A stretch of 64,000 bases of DNA from Apoda limacodes (GCA_946406115.1 OX291555.1:14526001-14590000); one strand, 5' to 3'; counted from the first letter of the stretch, positions 1-11,452 are shown. The notes: generated from the sequence alone by a model not told the origin. Made by a program: numbers and translations.

Positions 1-961
1 TTAACTTTGAGTAACGTTCCCAATAAACAATTGTGTAACTGTTTTGCTTAATAAACTAGATTTTTTTTACGAGATGGCGCTTATACAGTAATTTAAAATG
101 ATAATGGTGCTTACTCGTTTCACCTTTTTTTTCTGAATTGTAATTCAAATCTAAACAAAAAATAATAAATACATTACCTTACATATTTTTGAAACGTCAG
201 TGTTGCCATTTAAAAAAATGATGTTTTTTCCAAAATCGTTGAGAGTTTAGAGGATCAACGAATCGATGAATAATTCGATACCTACTTTATATTTTTTCAA
301 ACTTTAAACCTTAAACTAACTACATATTAATGAAATAAATGTAATTCTATTTATTATTGTGATAGGGTTCTTCAGTTATTCAAAGGCCTTAGATCCCGAT
401 AATTTAAACACCAAAATCGCGGGTTGACCGACGTTCTTGCGATATGTAACTAGGTATCTAACCGGAACTCATTCGAAAGTCACTAAACATAATTCCCTGA
501 CTGTCACCAAGGGTCTTAGAACCCACTGATTTGTTTAACAGTGGTATTATAATTTTGAAGATAACACCTTATTGTTTTTGTGCTATTTGTACTGTTAAAA
601 AACTAATTATTTAAAGCATATACCGCGGGTAGGTTGATTTGATTGCCAGCACAGTATATAATCTAAGTACGTATGTACCTAGTTACCCAAAGATTATGTT
701 CGGTTAAGTTTAGTAGATCAATAGGTAAGTAGATTATAACTACGCAAGTGCTTCCAAAGATCTGCGTATACCTATAGGTATTGAGGAAAATTCGCTGTGA
801 TTTTAAGTTACAGATTTCTTAATATGAATCTAACCAATAAAAAATATTTGAATATTACGGATTCAAAGCAAAAATTATATAATGCATTTGCTTTCGATAT
901 TTCATCAGGAGTTTGAAAGATAATAATTATGGACGGTCTGGTTGTACCAGTATATAAAAAA
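1..961. other. Intronic/intergenic DNA, no gene seen
   Basis: AT-rich sequence without a recognisable coding segment, RNA gene or repeat boundary. The short open frame near 808-993 runs into the dispersed repeat that starts at 962 and is not credible as a gene. Confidence 0.5.
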
Positions 962-1480
962 TCGGCCAAGTGCAAGTCGGACTCGCGCACCAAGGGTTCC
1001 GTACCATTATCTATAAAAATGGCAAAAAAATCACGTTTGTTTTATGGGAGCCCCCCTTAAATATTTGTTTTATTTTAATTTAATTATTGATTTTTAAAGT
1101 GACTATATAACTAAATATTCTGTGCATATTTTAACCCCTCGCACGCGCAAGGCGCCATTACGGGGTTTAGGTGTATGAAGCACCTCATTAACTAAATAAC
1201 CGGACGCGCGAAGCGTCTACCTGTTGCCGATATCAATATCGAGCATAATCGAGCAAAAAAATTACCATTGTTGTATGGGAGCCGCCTTCAATAATTATTT
1301 TATTCTATTTTTTATTATTTGTTGTTATAGCGGCAACAGAAATACATCTTCTGTGAAAATTTGCACTGTCTCACTATCACAGTTCATGAGATACAGCCTG
1401 GTGACAGACGGACGGACGGACGGACGGACAGCGGAGCCTTAGTAACAGGGTTCCTAATTACCCTTCGGGTACGGAACCCT
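962..1480 (+). repeat. Lepidopteran dispersed element, TCGGCCAAGTG family, copy 1
   Basis: Begins TCGGCCAAGTGCAAGTCGG and ends GGTACGGAACCCT, with a short (GACG)n run at about 1406-1430 just before the end. The start contains AGGGTTCCGTACC, which is inverted relative to the terminal GGTACGGAACCCT. I recognise this arrangement from many lepidopteran introns. Two further copies lie at 35426-35839 and 38452-38650 in the opposite orientation. Compared with the 35-kb copy, this one carries extra sequence near 1136-1215 (CCCCTCGCACGCGCAAGG and following). Short frames here are not genes. Confidence 0.8.
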
Positions 1481-1809
1481 GAAAAGCTACGTAGTAATGC
1501 ATCATGCTTCGGTCCAAAATGTGTATGTATGTGTCGTGGTCCGATCTTAGAATTGATCACTTCATGATGTGTCCAACCATTTCATGAATTCATTTTAACG
1601 ATTTATTTGGGAAATTTTACTGCAACGTCAGTAACACTAATGTAGAACAGTATGGAAAGAAATTGTGTTTAATTCTGCCGCAAGTTGCCGTTTTTCTTCC
1701 GCGTCAAAATTTTATTTAATGTAATTTAAGATTTTATTTGCAGAAAAAGAGACAAATAAAAAATTTCGTGCCACCTCCGACGCGCGACTCGAGTTAACTG
1801 TTTAACGCC

Positions 1810-1817
1810 GCAGATTG
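1810..1817. repeat. 8-bp target site duplication, left (GCAGATTG)
   Basis: GCAGATTG directly precedes the left inverted repeat and recurs exactly at 2734-2741 after the right one. An 8-bp duplication is diagnostic of the hAT superfamily. Confidence 0.85.
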
Positions 1818-2733
1818 TAGTGATGAGCAATATTGGTCTTGGTCTTGCTGTCTTGGTCTTGGTCTTGCGAAAAAGCAAGACCAAGATCGAGACCGAAACC
1901 ATTCTTCGACTTGCAAGACTAAGACAATATGGACAAGAACAAGACTAATACCAAGACCGACTATGCAAGACCAAGATTAAATACGCAAGACTCAACCAAA
2001 ATTTCTTTTTCACAGTAACTCGCCTTTTTCTATGTGAGATAAAATATTTATATTTAAAAAATACCCGCCTGCTAAAGAACGAAAAAAAGTACTGAAATCT
2101 AGAATTATATTCAGCTATACTAAATACACCATGTGAATTGTTTTCTAGAGCGATACCTACGTAAACAATAAATGTTAATGCAAACATAGCCACTATAACA
2201 GTCAGAGCCCATTATTAAGAAGATAAGAGTGGGATCACATAGAAGTTCGAGTGTAGTCAGTTAGATGAACAGGATCAAGTCAGTCTAGGCAAAATGTTAG
2301 AACTTATTTAAACCATGCATTCATGTATTTACATATTAAAAGGCACAATATTAAAAAAAAACCTTTGGCATCTCACACAGTGAAAATTTATATATATTTT
2401 AAATACTATAAAAACAATCCATCTTTGAATAACAATAAGAAATAATATTTTAATGAACTTTTTTTAATTCAAAGATAGTAAATTTAGGTTTAAAAATGTT
2501 TGTTGAATAAAAATAAAATGTTTACAAAATGTTTTGAAAGATGTTCGTTAAGAAATTATGGCAAGACCAAGACTAAAACCAAGACCAAACAAAATACAGC
2601 AAGACCAAGACCAAGACTAGGTAAGCAAGACCAAGACCAAGACCGAGACCGAGACCAGACAGATTTGAGCAAGACCAAGACCAAGACCAAGACTGTTCTA
2701 GTCTTGGTCTTGGTGTTGCTTTGCTCATCACTA
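1818..2733. mobile_element. Non-autonomous hAT-type element with hexamer arrays
   Basis: A 916-bp element bounded by a perfect 13-bp terminal inverted repeat, TAGTGATGAGCAA at 1818-1830 and TTGCTCATCACTA at 2721-2733. It is flanked by the identical 8-bp duplication GCAGATTG. Next to both ends lie arrays of the hexamer CAAGAC/GGTCTT (about 1832-1980 and 2560-2715) in mixed orientation, so the subterminal regions can fold back. The middle is AT-rich and encodes nothing I recognise as transposase, so the element would depend on a hAT transposase supplied from elsewhere. The 8-bp duplication and TIR are seen directly; the superfamily assignment follows from known hAT hallmarks. Confidence 0.85.
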
Positions 2734-2741
2734 GCAGATTG
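2734..2741. repeat. 8-bp target site duplication, right (GCAGATTG)
   Basis: Exact copy of 1810-1817, immediately outside the right inverted repeat of the hAT-type element. Confidence 0.85.
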
Positions 2742-3017
2742 TTTTCATATAAAATTAATTTTGCCATAATCTCCGTAGTTCCTTAAGCATAACTTTATAT
2801 CTTAATTTCAAACAAAAGAACAAAAATTTAAGAGCTCGCCAGTTTTGGTTTCATCAGATTCTGATAAGCCATTATTTTTTAATATTTTGCCAAGCAAAGC
2901 TGTGCCCCAAATAAATCCTAAAACAATAGTAAAACTGTCATATTCACAAAGAAAAGTATGGACTTTAAAGAAAACTAAAACACTTTCTACTAGAAATAGT
3001 AACACTCTAAAAGAATC

Positions 3018-3215
3018 TTCAAAGTAATATAAAAGTAGAAAAGATAGTTACAGCAATGTTCGGGAAAGCGCCAAGCGCTGTTTGATAAGCTACGCTACGT
3101 GATCTGGAGACAATGCGAAGTGCAAAGTTACTTAACAACACGAAATGTGTTTATAAGCGACCGACTAACTTAGTTACTTACGATAACTTGATATTGAGCG
3201 ACAAGAATGATAAGA
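3018..3215 (+). repeat. Diverged direct repeat, copy 1
   Basis: Shares AAGTAATATAAAAGTAG, AAGCGCTGTTTGA, GTTTATAAGCG and ACTAACTTAGTTACTTA in the same order with 6841-7035. The two copies flank the 3.28-kb insertion but lie outside its 24-bp target duplications, in an order that does not fit LTRs of that insertion. Family unknown. Confidence 0.6.
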
Positions 3216-3406
3216 GCGGGCTCAAGGTACAATTTTCCATACAGACGTAGTTTAACTAAAGTACTGGTCTAGAATCAATGTTTTCAATTCTCTTAACATA
3301 GTTACATTTTGTTATATAGTATATCTAGACTCCTGTGTCCTCTTTACTAAAACATCACTAAATCAAAATTATGACAAATTACATCTTTCGAAAAACATTT
3401 ATATCT

Positions 3407-3430
3407 AGGTATATATTCTACAAATTCAGA
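3407..3430. repeat. 24-bp target site duplication, left
   Basis: The 24 bases starting AGGTATATATTCTACAAATT recur without mismatch at 6711-6734. Bases on either side differ, so this is a bounded duplication, the size expected for target-primed reverse transcription. Confidence 0.8.
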
Positions 3431-3479
3431 ATTCAGAAATTCAAATAACCCCACAAAAGAATTACACCAATTTCAGGTT

Positions 3480-5345
3480 TATTTTCATTTATGATCCACT
3501 TGTGTACACCTGAAATAGGATACTGAAGCTATGATAACAGGAGATGAAATCAGTTAATAAAAATTAAGTTTAATAATTTTACTATAAGATAAATAAATTA
3601 CCATTACTCTACTTTTTGACACCTACTTAAATATGCCTAAAAAAGAAACTGAAATTGTGGACATTTAAACCGCACAATGACAACTTAGAATCAAATATGC
3701 ATATTCACACGAAAGCCCGAGCATAATTCATTAATTATATCCATTTGTGATGGATGGACTTCATTGAGTACGCCTGAAAAATCACTAAAACTATGAATAA
3801 CGACTACGTTATCGTTGGGACTCTGCTGTAACAGAATAAAACTACTTCATGAGTATTTATTTCTATTTATTATTTAATTGGGCATGCTTGAAGATAGTGA
3901 CTGAAGGTTTGGGACTTGAGAGCTGTAATAGAATACTGCCATATAAAGAAACAAAAACACAAAGGTTTGACGTTCGCTTTATATGAAATTAATCTCTCCA
4001 TTGGTGATTTCCATTTATAATCTACTTAGGTACACCTGAAAACAGTAACTTAAGCTATAAAAATAAAAGGACACTGAAATTGAACACCGTCAATAAAGAA
4101 ACAGAAACGTCAATGATTTCCTTTAAAAAAGAAAACCTGATTGTTGGGATTAACCTACAAAAAAATGAAACTACTGCATGAATATCTCCATTCATCGTTT
4201 AATTAATTATGTTCGAAAATAATAACTAATGCTATAGGAAGCTAAAACAGAATACTACTGCCAACAAAAAACGCAAGAGTTTGACGTTTACTTCATAAGT
4301 ATTAAGTAACTTTAACAGCTATTTTCTTTTTAAAATCTACTTAGGTACACGCCCGAAAACAGTTACTGAAGCCATGCAAAAAAAAAACTGAAATTGACGA
4401 CTGTCAATAGAGAAACAAAATCTTAAATGCCAGAAATACTTACCTTACCTTAAAAAAACGAAATTATTTTATTGTTTAAACTCATTTATGACATACATAA
4501 AAAAAATATATTTGTAATTGCTGCTGCTTAGCTACAACGGAATGTAACTACTTCATGACTGTTTCCATTTATCATTTAATTTGGTATGCCTGAAAATAGT
4601 AAAATAAGAAGATAAAACTTAACACAAAGAAACGAAAGACTGAGTGGTTGGAATTCTTCCTTGAAAACAACGAATTTTTTCTTGGTTAATTGGTGATTAA
4701 ATTAGGTATGCCTTAAACAGTTACTAAAGCTACGGGGAATAAGACAATAAAACTGAAAACTACCGACAAATGAATAAAAATGCATCACTCTCACAAAAGA
4801 TCGACGATACACTTCACTTATTAACTCCATTTATTATACACTTAGATAGGTATGCCCAAAAAATGAACTGAAGCCACGATAGGAGGTTAAATAAACTGAA
4901 AACGGCCAATAAATATGAATAAAAAAATGCAGCTATTGGAATTGTGCTACAATGTAATTGAGCTACACGATTAAATTTTAAATATTAAATATAAAAAATA
5001 ATAAATGAAGCTTTGGAAAAAGGACACCAATACTGAAAACGTCTTGACGATTGAAAGGCCGGTGCAAGACCGAATAAACAATTATTTCATCCATTTATAA
5101 TTTACTTAAAAATTAGGAACGCTTAAAAAGGTAACTGAGATTATAGGTACAGGAGGAGGGTACAGAAAAACGAAAATCTGCCAATTAAGAAATAATAATA
5201 ATGAAAAAAAAACCCAAACGTTGGAATTCTGCTACATACGAACTAAGCGACTATCTCAGTTTATGTATTGCTTAGGTACACTTAAGAACAGTAAAGCTAT
5301 AAAACAACACTGAAACAGCGCTAATAATATAAAAAACGCAATTGT
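3480..5345 (+). repeat. Degenerate tandem array, about a dozen units
   Basis: The motif family GTACGCCTGAAAACAGTAAC-TGAAGCTAT recurs in the same direction near 3506, 3768, 3877, 4030, 4213, 4345, 4585, 4707, 4850, 5120 and 5275. Between them run shared segments such as AATAAAGAAACAAAAA, TTGGAATTCTGCTACA and CTACTTCATGANTATCTCCA. Spacing is irregular, roughly 110-250 bp, and units are strongly diverged. The array lies wholly inside the retroposed insertion. Confidence 0.65.
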
Positions 5346-5346
5346 A

Positions 5347-5402
5347 ATTTTTTTATACAGGGGGCAAACAAGCTAACAGCCCTCCTAATTGTAAGCAGGT
5401 AC
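5347..5402 (-). mobile_element. LINE 3'-tail fragment (GGGCAAACAAGC family)
   Basis: The segment with GGGGGCAAACAAGCTAACAG and CCTAATTGTAAGCAGGTA matches the complement of the better-preserved LINE tail at 62215-62345 (CAAGCTTACGG, CTGATGGTATGCGGTTACC). I recognise this motif as the 3' end of a common lepidopteran LINE. Only a short stretch aligns. Confidence 0.5.
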
Positions 5403-5559
5403 AGAAGAAAGAAATCACTACATTCAACTATTAAATTTAAGCTCAATGTAATGATAACACAGGCAATGATTTACTTCGGTACGCATGAGAAAAGTACGTA
5501 TGTTCACTGAAATTCGCCCCTTGAAAACGGAAACGTATTTATACGTGACCCTACCGAAG

Positions 5560-5960
5560 ACACCTTCAATAGAAAGACCTTCCAAGGCTGTTAACCGCCG
5601 ACACGCTGCCCGCTGCATACATCACCAGTCTTACCAAGCTCGCCGATGCCACAAGTGATACCCCGCCCGCCGAAGACAACATCCGCTCCGCGCACCGTGA
5701 CGCCGCGCGTATTATAATATAGACATTTGTAAACTATACTCACTACGCCACTACACCGCTTCGCTAACTTCCGAATATACTAAATACTAATATTACCCCA
5801 CCGCACTTGTTTTATTTTATGTGTGTGCCGCACCGCCGACGAGCACTTCATCACGAAGACAGAAAAGCCAATTCCGCTCATCCACCGCCTTCATCTTCTA
5901 TACGTGTTTCCAACGCTTTTGCGGAGTCAATTTATTATCTACGCCTATAAACACTTTTCG
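5560..5960. other. GC-rich segment inside the retroposed insertion
   Basis: Much richer in G+C than its surroundings, with CCCGCCCGCCGAAGACAAC and CGCACCGTGACGCCGCGCG near 5660-5710. No open frame, splice-site pair or known protein motif was found. It may be promoter or UTR sequence of the source element. Confidence 0.3.
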
Positions 5961-6710
5961 GAGACAAACTAACTAAAAATAGGAGAATAGATAAAGGAAA
6001 CTATAAACTGCAAATAAAAAATTAAAAAACTAAATTGTTAGATCTCTGCTGAAGAAAAGAAAACAAAAGATGGAAACCAAATACCATTACAAGACAACAA
6101 AACGCACAAGGTGGAACGCCAGTCAAGCAATAAAGGAACAAGAGTTGTAATGCCAATTGGAAACTACCAAAGCTACACAGATATAAATCGAATAAGCTGG
6201 TGCAAATGAATACCATTAAAGAAGAATCAGAACACAGAAGAGTTTTTGAAGCCAGCACGCAGACTACAAACGGCAAAGCAGTCATTTTTCCCTTCTTGTA
6301 TATATTAACACTTGTATATATTTAACATCCTGCTGGCTAAAGGGTGCTGGTACTGGTCGGCTTATCCTTCCCACTCCACATCCTAGACTGCGATTAGTCC
6401 TACACTACCTGCCCTATCTACTCCGTCTTACTGGTGTCGTGGGCAGAGGTAATAGGCACACATAAGAATGCCATGAGATGGACGGGACACTACTAGAATC
6501 ACTCACTACTGCGGACTGGAAACGTCGCATACCTTCCAGTGGTTGAGGACCCTCCGTTTCTTCACTTACCACCTTTCTGAACGTCTGCGCTGTTCCAGTC
6601 CGCAGTTTTGAGCACTCTACAGAACCCTCTTATCGACAGTTCTTTTCCTATGTGACCCGTTCCTTGCAGTGGAACCCTGGCTGGTAAGACGCTGGAACGC
6701 AACGGACCGG

Positions 6711-6734
6711 AGGTATATATTCTACAAATTCAGA
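6711..6734. repeat. 24-bp target site duplication, right
   Basis: Exact copy of 3407-3430, directly following the 3' end of the retroposed insertion. Confidence 0.8.
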
Positions 6735-6840
6735 CTTCGAATAAAGCTCAGAAATAAGCGACATATGAACTGACAATGAAAGGCAGGTATTTTCTATCTC
6801 ACATAAAATTAAAGTCGTAACACTCGTAAAGAAAGTAAGC

Positions 6841-7035
6841 ATCGAAGTAATATAAAAGTAGTAAGTAGACTGCCACAGTTCCAAGATCAAGGATCTAAGC
6901 GCTGTTTGACGTGCTCTTGAGACAATTTAAAGTAAAAAGTTACTTAAAAGAATGAAACTTGTTTATAAGCGTCCCACTAACTTAGTTACTTAAAACAACT
7001 TATTGAACGAAACGAAAAGAAAGTTAAGTAAAATA
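6841..7035 (+). repeat. Diverged direct repeat, copy 2
   Basis: Partner of 3018-3215, sharing several blocks of 11-17 bases in order. See that entry for the motifs. Confidence 0.6.
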
Positions 7036-8611
7036 AAAGGCACGGTTACGACAGTTAACTTACGTTTTTCTTTTATTCCTTTATAGACTAAACAAAGAAA
7101 TAAAAGACATATTACAATTTTACTAGGATTTCACCGTTGGTTTTTTCCAAATAACTTAGGTAAAAAAACAGTCTAGTATTAGAACAAGGTATCAAGTTCT
7201 GATTGCCAGGGTTTGTAAATAAAAATTGATAAGTATAAATTACTACGAGCACAGTATATAGAAACTTCCTTTTTAAATCAAAATTTAAGACCTAGAGTTT
7301 CTTAAAAAAATTTGACTACATAGAAGGGTTAAAACACTGACCTGTAAATACAACTAGATTACACGACATGGGAAGATATAGACAAAAACGTTTAATTTAC
7401 TTAATTACATGTGAAAAGGTATAGTTTTTATTCCTAAAATACTCACACACTGCTAATTTTCCACAATACCAATAAAAACCTACATAAAAAAACTTGTATT
7501 ACAATAGGTATTTACTTTAAAAAAATCCAATTAAAAAGTGTAATTCCTATTCCTTCACCACAATCCCATCCCGTCCCCTCGACAGCTTCTCAAGTACCAA
7601 TAAAACTATCTCACAATACAATACACGAGCAAAATACAATTTTCAGTTTACATTGCTAAACTTGAGGCGTATTTCACAAATTTCACGCTTTATGAAACCC
7701 GAGTGACTTCGCAATATAACTTGAAATATAAAGCTGCTTTCTGAGTGTCGAAGATGAAGCGGGAAGCGGCTAGCGGAAATATTTACGTTTAATTTCAAAG
7801 AAGTTTGTTTAAGAATTTTTTAATTAAGGAAAAGCGATCGTCAAATAATCTGTATGTAATAAGCCGAATTGTACAGATTATACAAATGCAGTTTTACCAA
7901 TAAAAATTACAGAAGTCTGCAAATGCAAACATTTTTGAACAAGTTCTTAAAAACATTCTAAGGCTTCTTGCTTGTTTTCTCTGAAAAACTTCTAAAAAAG
8001 TGTGCTGTACAAAATTCAAGCAGAATACCTACTACATAGATTAAGATTCTGTATGTGAGCCAAAAGAAGTCCTCTGCTGAACGTGTGCCAGGCCTCACCT
8101 ACGTGCCGACGTACCATTTTTTTTTAACCAGTGGCCTTAATGTTGTACAAGTTAGGCAGCGACCATGGGGTAGTTCTAACCAGCTTTCTCAGAGCCTCAA
8201 ATAAATGTCAACTAAATTTTACAAGAAAAAATCGCCTGGCAAAACTCTCCACTAGTCTAAGCTCTACCCTTTACGCCATCTTACACCTCAAATTCGAACT
8301 TACCTTGAGGCATCGCACTACTGTGACAGTTACATGGACCGTGCTATTGGACTTGACAGAACTTTACACTTCCAACTTTCCGTATACATTCCAAAGTTTC
8401 TCTAGATGCTGACGGTAAAAATATGTCGGAAATAACTTGTAAGGAAGATAAAAGCTCAAAGCTCGTTAAAACAGTTTTTCTTCGGAGTATGGTATATACA
8501 TAGAAGGTATTTCTTTTACTTGAAAAACTTTATACGTCCACATATGAAGTATTTTGCAACTACTAGCATCTTAGATTATTGAGGTTATTCAGTCAATTTC
8601 TTTTAGGACAA
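7036..8611. other. AT-rich intronic DNA, nothing recognised
   Basis: No coding segment with splice sites, no RNA gene and no clear repeat boundary. The frame at 8131-8412 (93 codons) has no recognisable motif and no intron or promoter context. Confidence 0.45.
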
Positions 8612-8983
8612 TTTTTAACCGACGAAAGAAAGGAAAAGGTTATGGATGTTCGGGCATAACTTTGTTAAGAGCAGTCCGATTTTAATCATTCTTTTTTATA
8701 AGAAGTATCCAAGTTAGTTTCATTTTGATATATTACCCTTAAGGGTAGAAAATTAGCGGATGTTTTAATTATTGAATTTCCTTCCGTAAACCGATTACGT
8801 TCCGATGACACTACAACGTTATGGCGACCTGTGGAATCTGATGATGGGGCAGTCGAGGGGACTCCACAACGGTTTACAGCAGCTACCCTGTGTTTTGTTG
8901 TTTTGTAATGCAACTTTGGACCTAGTTATTATAATATATACTTTTTATTCCCGTAGCATTTTTGGAAGCCGAACCATTAAAAA
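8612..8983 (+). mobile_element. Dispersed TTTTTAACCGAC element, copy 1
   Basis: Starts TTTTTAACCGACGAAAGAAA and contains ATGTTCGGGCATAACTTTGT and GCAGTCCGATTTT, which reappear at 34395-34571 on the opposite strand. It appears to end at GGAAGCCGAACCATTAAAAA, which resembles an inverted copy of the start. This is a common lepidopteran non-coding repeat. Confidence 0.65.
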
Positions 8984-9486
8984 AAATTTTAGACAAAAAA
9001 TCAAACCGACAAAAGAAACTTGTATAGGCTAAAGGAGCTTAATAAGATTACTCATGTATATTTTATTTTTCACTTTTCAGTTTATATCGTCCGTTTGATT
9101 TTTTTGTTAAAAGGATATAATTGACATAATACCATACGCCTGCCCTAGATCAGACCCAACTCCAAGTCACTAAACATTACATCAATATTAATATCTACAT
9201 ATAGGTAGGTACTTACTAATAATCAAGATAACTCGCCCATTATAATTTTTAACTTTACTACATAATATAAATAAACCGTCGGATCTGGTTGCTCAAAGTC
9301 AGAGGCCTGGGCCGCTTATAATTTCTGACAGTTAAGTGGCCACTAATTTGACAACGTCCGCCAATTCATCTTAAGATAAATTAGTGGTAAAAACAAAACG
9401 GTCCTGTGCAACCGCCGGCAGCTGTTGTGTACCTACTATAAGTTTAAGTACATGGATGGGAGGGCTTCAATAATACTTGTACTCAC
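8984..9486. other. Intron downstream of the hnRNP L-type exon
   Basis: Relative to the minus-strand gene this is the start of the next intron, beginning with the donor GTGAGT (complement of 9481-9486). No further exon was recognised down to base 1. Confidence 0.5.
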
Positions 9487-9600
9487 CACAGTGATAGGAT
9501 AGGCCGGGTTGATGATGGTGTAGAGAAGGATGTGGTTGGGGCGGGCGGGCGGCTCGCGCTTGCGCCGCGGCTCGCCCGCACTGTAGTTATTGCCGTTGCT
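9487..9600 (-). CDS. sm: Internal exon of hnRNP L / smooth-type RNA-binding protein
   Basis: A 114-bp, 38-codon internal exon. On the minus strand it is preceded by a pyrimidine-rich tract ending TTTGTTTCAG and followed by GTGAGT, a strong splice pair; both junctions leave the frame in phase 0. The peptide begins SNGNNYSAGEPRRKREP and ends HILLYTIINPAYPITV. The second part matches the first beta strand of RRM2 in the hnRNP L/LL and Drosophila smooth family, where IxNPxYPITVDV is characteristic; the next exon should begin with Asp. The first part is the basic linker after RRM1. Family members are nuclear proteins that bind CA-rich RNA and control alternative splicing. G+C content is far above the surroundings, as expected for a coding exon. 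Neighbouring exons lie outside the window or were not recognised. Family confidence is high; distinguishing smooth from a paralogue needs the full gene. Confidence 0.87.
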
Positions 9601-11394
9601 CTGAAACAAAATAAACACACATTAAATTATAAAAAATGTAACGCTTAAATATTGACTAAGCACGTAGCAATTTTAATATGAAAATATACTTGTAAATGGC
9701 AAAAAAGGAACCCAGAGAGTTCTCGTAATAAGTTCTAACACGGACCGCCAGACTGTCCGTCATCTGGCACGTGTACACGCTTTAATTTAAACCTATACAA
9801 CACTGCACGTGGTCCGTTCATTATTCGTCCGGCATCCTGTGTCGTCTACAAGAGCTCTTATAGTAAAATCATATATCTGTCCGTCCTTAATCATCCATAA
9901 TGCTGCCACTGTAAACCGCAACAACACAGAACCTAATAGGTTACATTGTTGTGTAAATGTATGCATTAGCTGTGTTTACCCAAAAATAGGGATTTTGTTG
10001 AGCGAATAATAAGAGTGGAAGAGGTAATCTCTACGCTGATTATTTAAATTATCTTTTCCGTAAACAACTAGGAACTCATATTTACTCTATGATTTGGAGC
10101 ACGGCAAAAGAGAGACCTTGGCCATACAATAGACATAATCATGAAAACTACTATGCTTATTATCATAATTTACATTTGAACTACCAGGACTTCATAAATA
10201 TCCAAGAGTTTAGACTATTGCCGGACGATAAATCAAAATCCCCCGGCGACTGAAATTAAACGTCGAACGACATAAATCAAAATGCAGTTTCCCGAGCAGT
10301 TAGTGTCACCTCAGTTTAATGCCAAGTGACGTTAACACGAACAGTTGTCAAAACGGTCCAGACTTCTGTTATTACAGATAAAACCGAAGTGATGCTTAAA
10401 ACATTTCATATTGTTTAAATTCTTGCTTAATGCGATTGAAATTTGATCAAATGTCGAGAAAACCGTTTATACATATTATAGTACAACGAGGGTTTATACG
10501 CACTAACAGACAGTATTAGTCAATGATAAAGATCTGATCTAACTATCTAAACAAATATAATTTAAAAAGGTTAAAAATAAAAATTAAAACTTACGTCACA
10601 CTACAAAAATTACTATTGCACGGACGCAAAGCACGAAGAATTTCGTACATTGACCTTTTAGCCTGTGTTTAGTGGTCAAAAAAGTAGTAATTTCTGATTA
10701 AAGCGGTCATCGCATCTGTGCGAGCGCGACGACAAATAATTATGCGCGCGCAACAAAGACAATTTGAATTGAACGAAATTCTTCCTGCTTCGGGTCTGTG
10801 CAATACAAATAACGTTTTTTATATTACATTGTACAAGCGAAATTGCAGAACGATCCAATACGAAAAGTTCATCAAAACTGCTTTTTAGGAGTTGACGCAG
10901 ATATGCAGACAGAGGCGAGTTCAGTTTTAAAACTTATTAATTAGACTAAACTTTGTTCTTCCTGTATTTTTTAGGCATTGTATCACGATCCGCACACATC
11001 AGTCAAGTCGCAGTACTATCCCATCAGTCATACAATTGTAGGTTACCGTTCACAAGGATCAGATAACTTCCCGTCAGTTAGAAAACTTACATAAAACTTT
11101 TTTACTGATGGACCGAAGACGTAATGGAAGTACTTGATTGATGTGTGCTGAGAGATCTTAATGTTATGTGTCAACTTCAGAGATATGGTGGGGAGCATGT
11201 TTTACATTATTTTCTTGATGATTGATGATTACTCTTGAATTAGATACCTGCATATACTAATATATGTATAAAAGTGTACATTTTCTTTAATTTATTTTTA
11301 TATGTCCGGATATTTATCACCGAAACCACTATTTAAAAATTCTTTCAATATTTGAAAGGTACATTGTTGAAGGTGGACGTAATCTATTTATATT
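9601..11394. other. Start of the long upstream intron, no features seen
   Basis: Immediately upstream of the exon (minus strand) lies its acceptor tract, then AT-rich DNA. Short frames at 9809-10009 and 10676-10858 show no family motif. A CpG-containing stretch near 10620-10760 (GCGAGCGCGACGAC, GCGCGCGC) has no other signal. Confidence 0.45.
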
Positions 11395-11452
11395 ATTAAT
11401 TTAAATGTGAGGGACTATAGAGAAACAAAGTTCACCGGATCAGCTAGTAAAA
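11395..11452 (-). mobile_element. LINE-derived fragment (CTAGCTGATCCGGTGAAC)
   Basis: The complement reads TTTACTAGCTGATCCGGTGA then ACTTTGTTTCTC, the start of a repeat widespread in Lepidoptera (consensus close to CTAGCTGACCCGGCGAAC). A related copy in the other orientation lies at 15399-15636. Confidence 0.5.

Larger units (their letters stand above)
3431..6710 (+). mobile_element. 3.28-kb retroposed insertion with internal tandem array
   Basis: A 3280-bp insertion bounded by an exact 24-bp direct repeat. Its 3' end, ...CTGGTAAGACGCTGGAACGC followed by AACGGACCGG, abuts the right duplication. The same tail family ends exactly at a 21-bp target duplication at 14221-14448, so two independent insertions define the same 3' terminus, which shows retroposition. 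In order it contains a degenerate tandem array (about 3480-5345), a fragment resembling a LINE tail (5347-5400), a GC-rich segment (about 5560-5960), an A-rich segment (about 5980-6290) and the conserved 3' region (about 6484-6710). I see no reverse transcriptase, so it looks non-autonomous. The plus orientation follows from the tail. A long SINE-like element, a decayed LINE or the retrocopy of a repeat-containing transcript are all possible. Confidence 0.7.

Noticed and set aside
2500..2769. 89-codon frame rich in Lys-Thr-Lys-Thr and its 64-codon minus-strand counterpart
   Set aside because: Both are translations of the CAAGAC hexamer array inside the hAT-type element.
5560..5960. Host coding exon
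   Set aside because: High G+C but no sustained frame with splice sites, and it lies inside a sequence bounded by target duplications.
6022..6285. 87-codon hydrophobic minus-strand frame that looks membrane-like
   Set aside because: It lies antisense within the A-rich part of the retroposed insertion; hydrophobicity follows from reading A-rich DNA in reverse. No start context or homology.
3018..7035. LTR retrotransposon with LTRs at 3018-3215 and 6841-7035
   Set aside because: The repeats lack TG...CA ends, are strongly diverged, lie outside the 24-bp duplications, and the interior has no gag or pol sequence.
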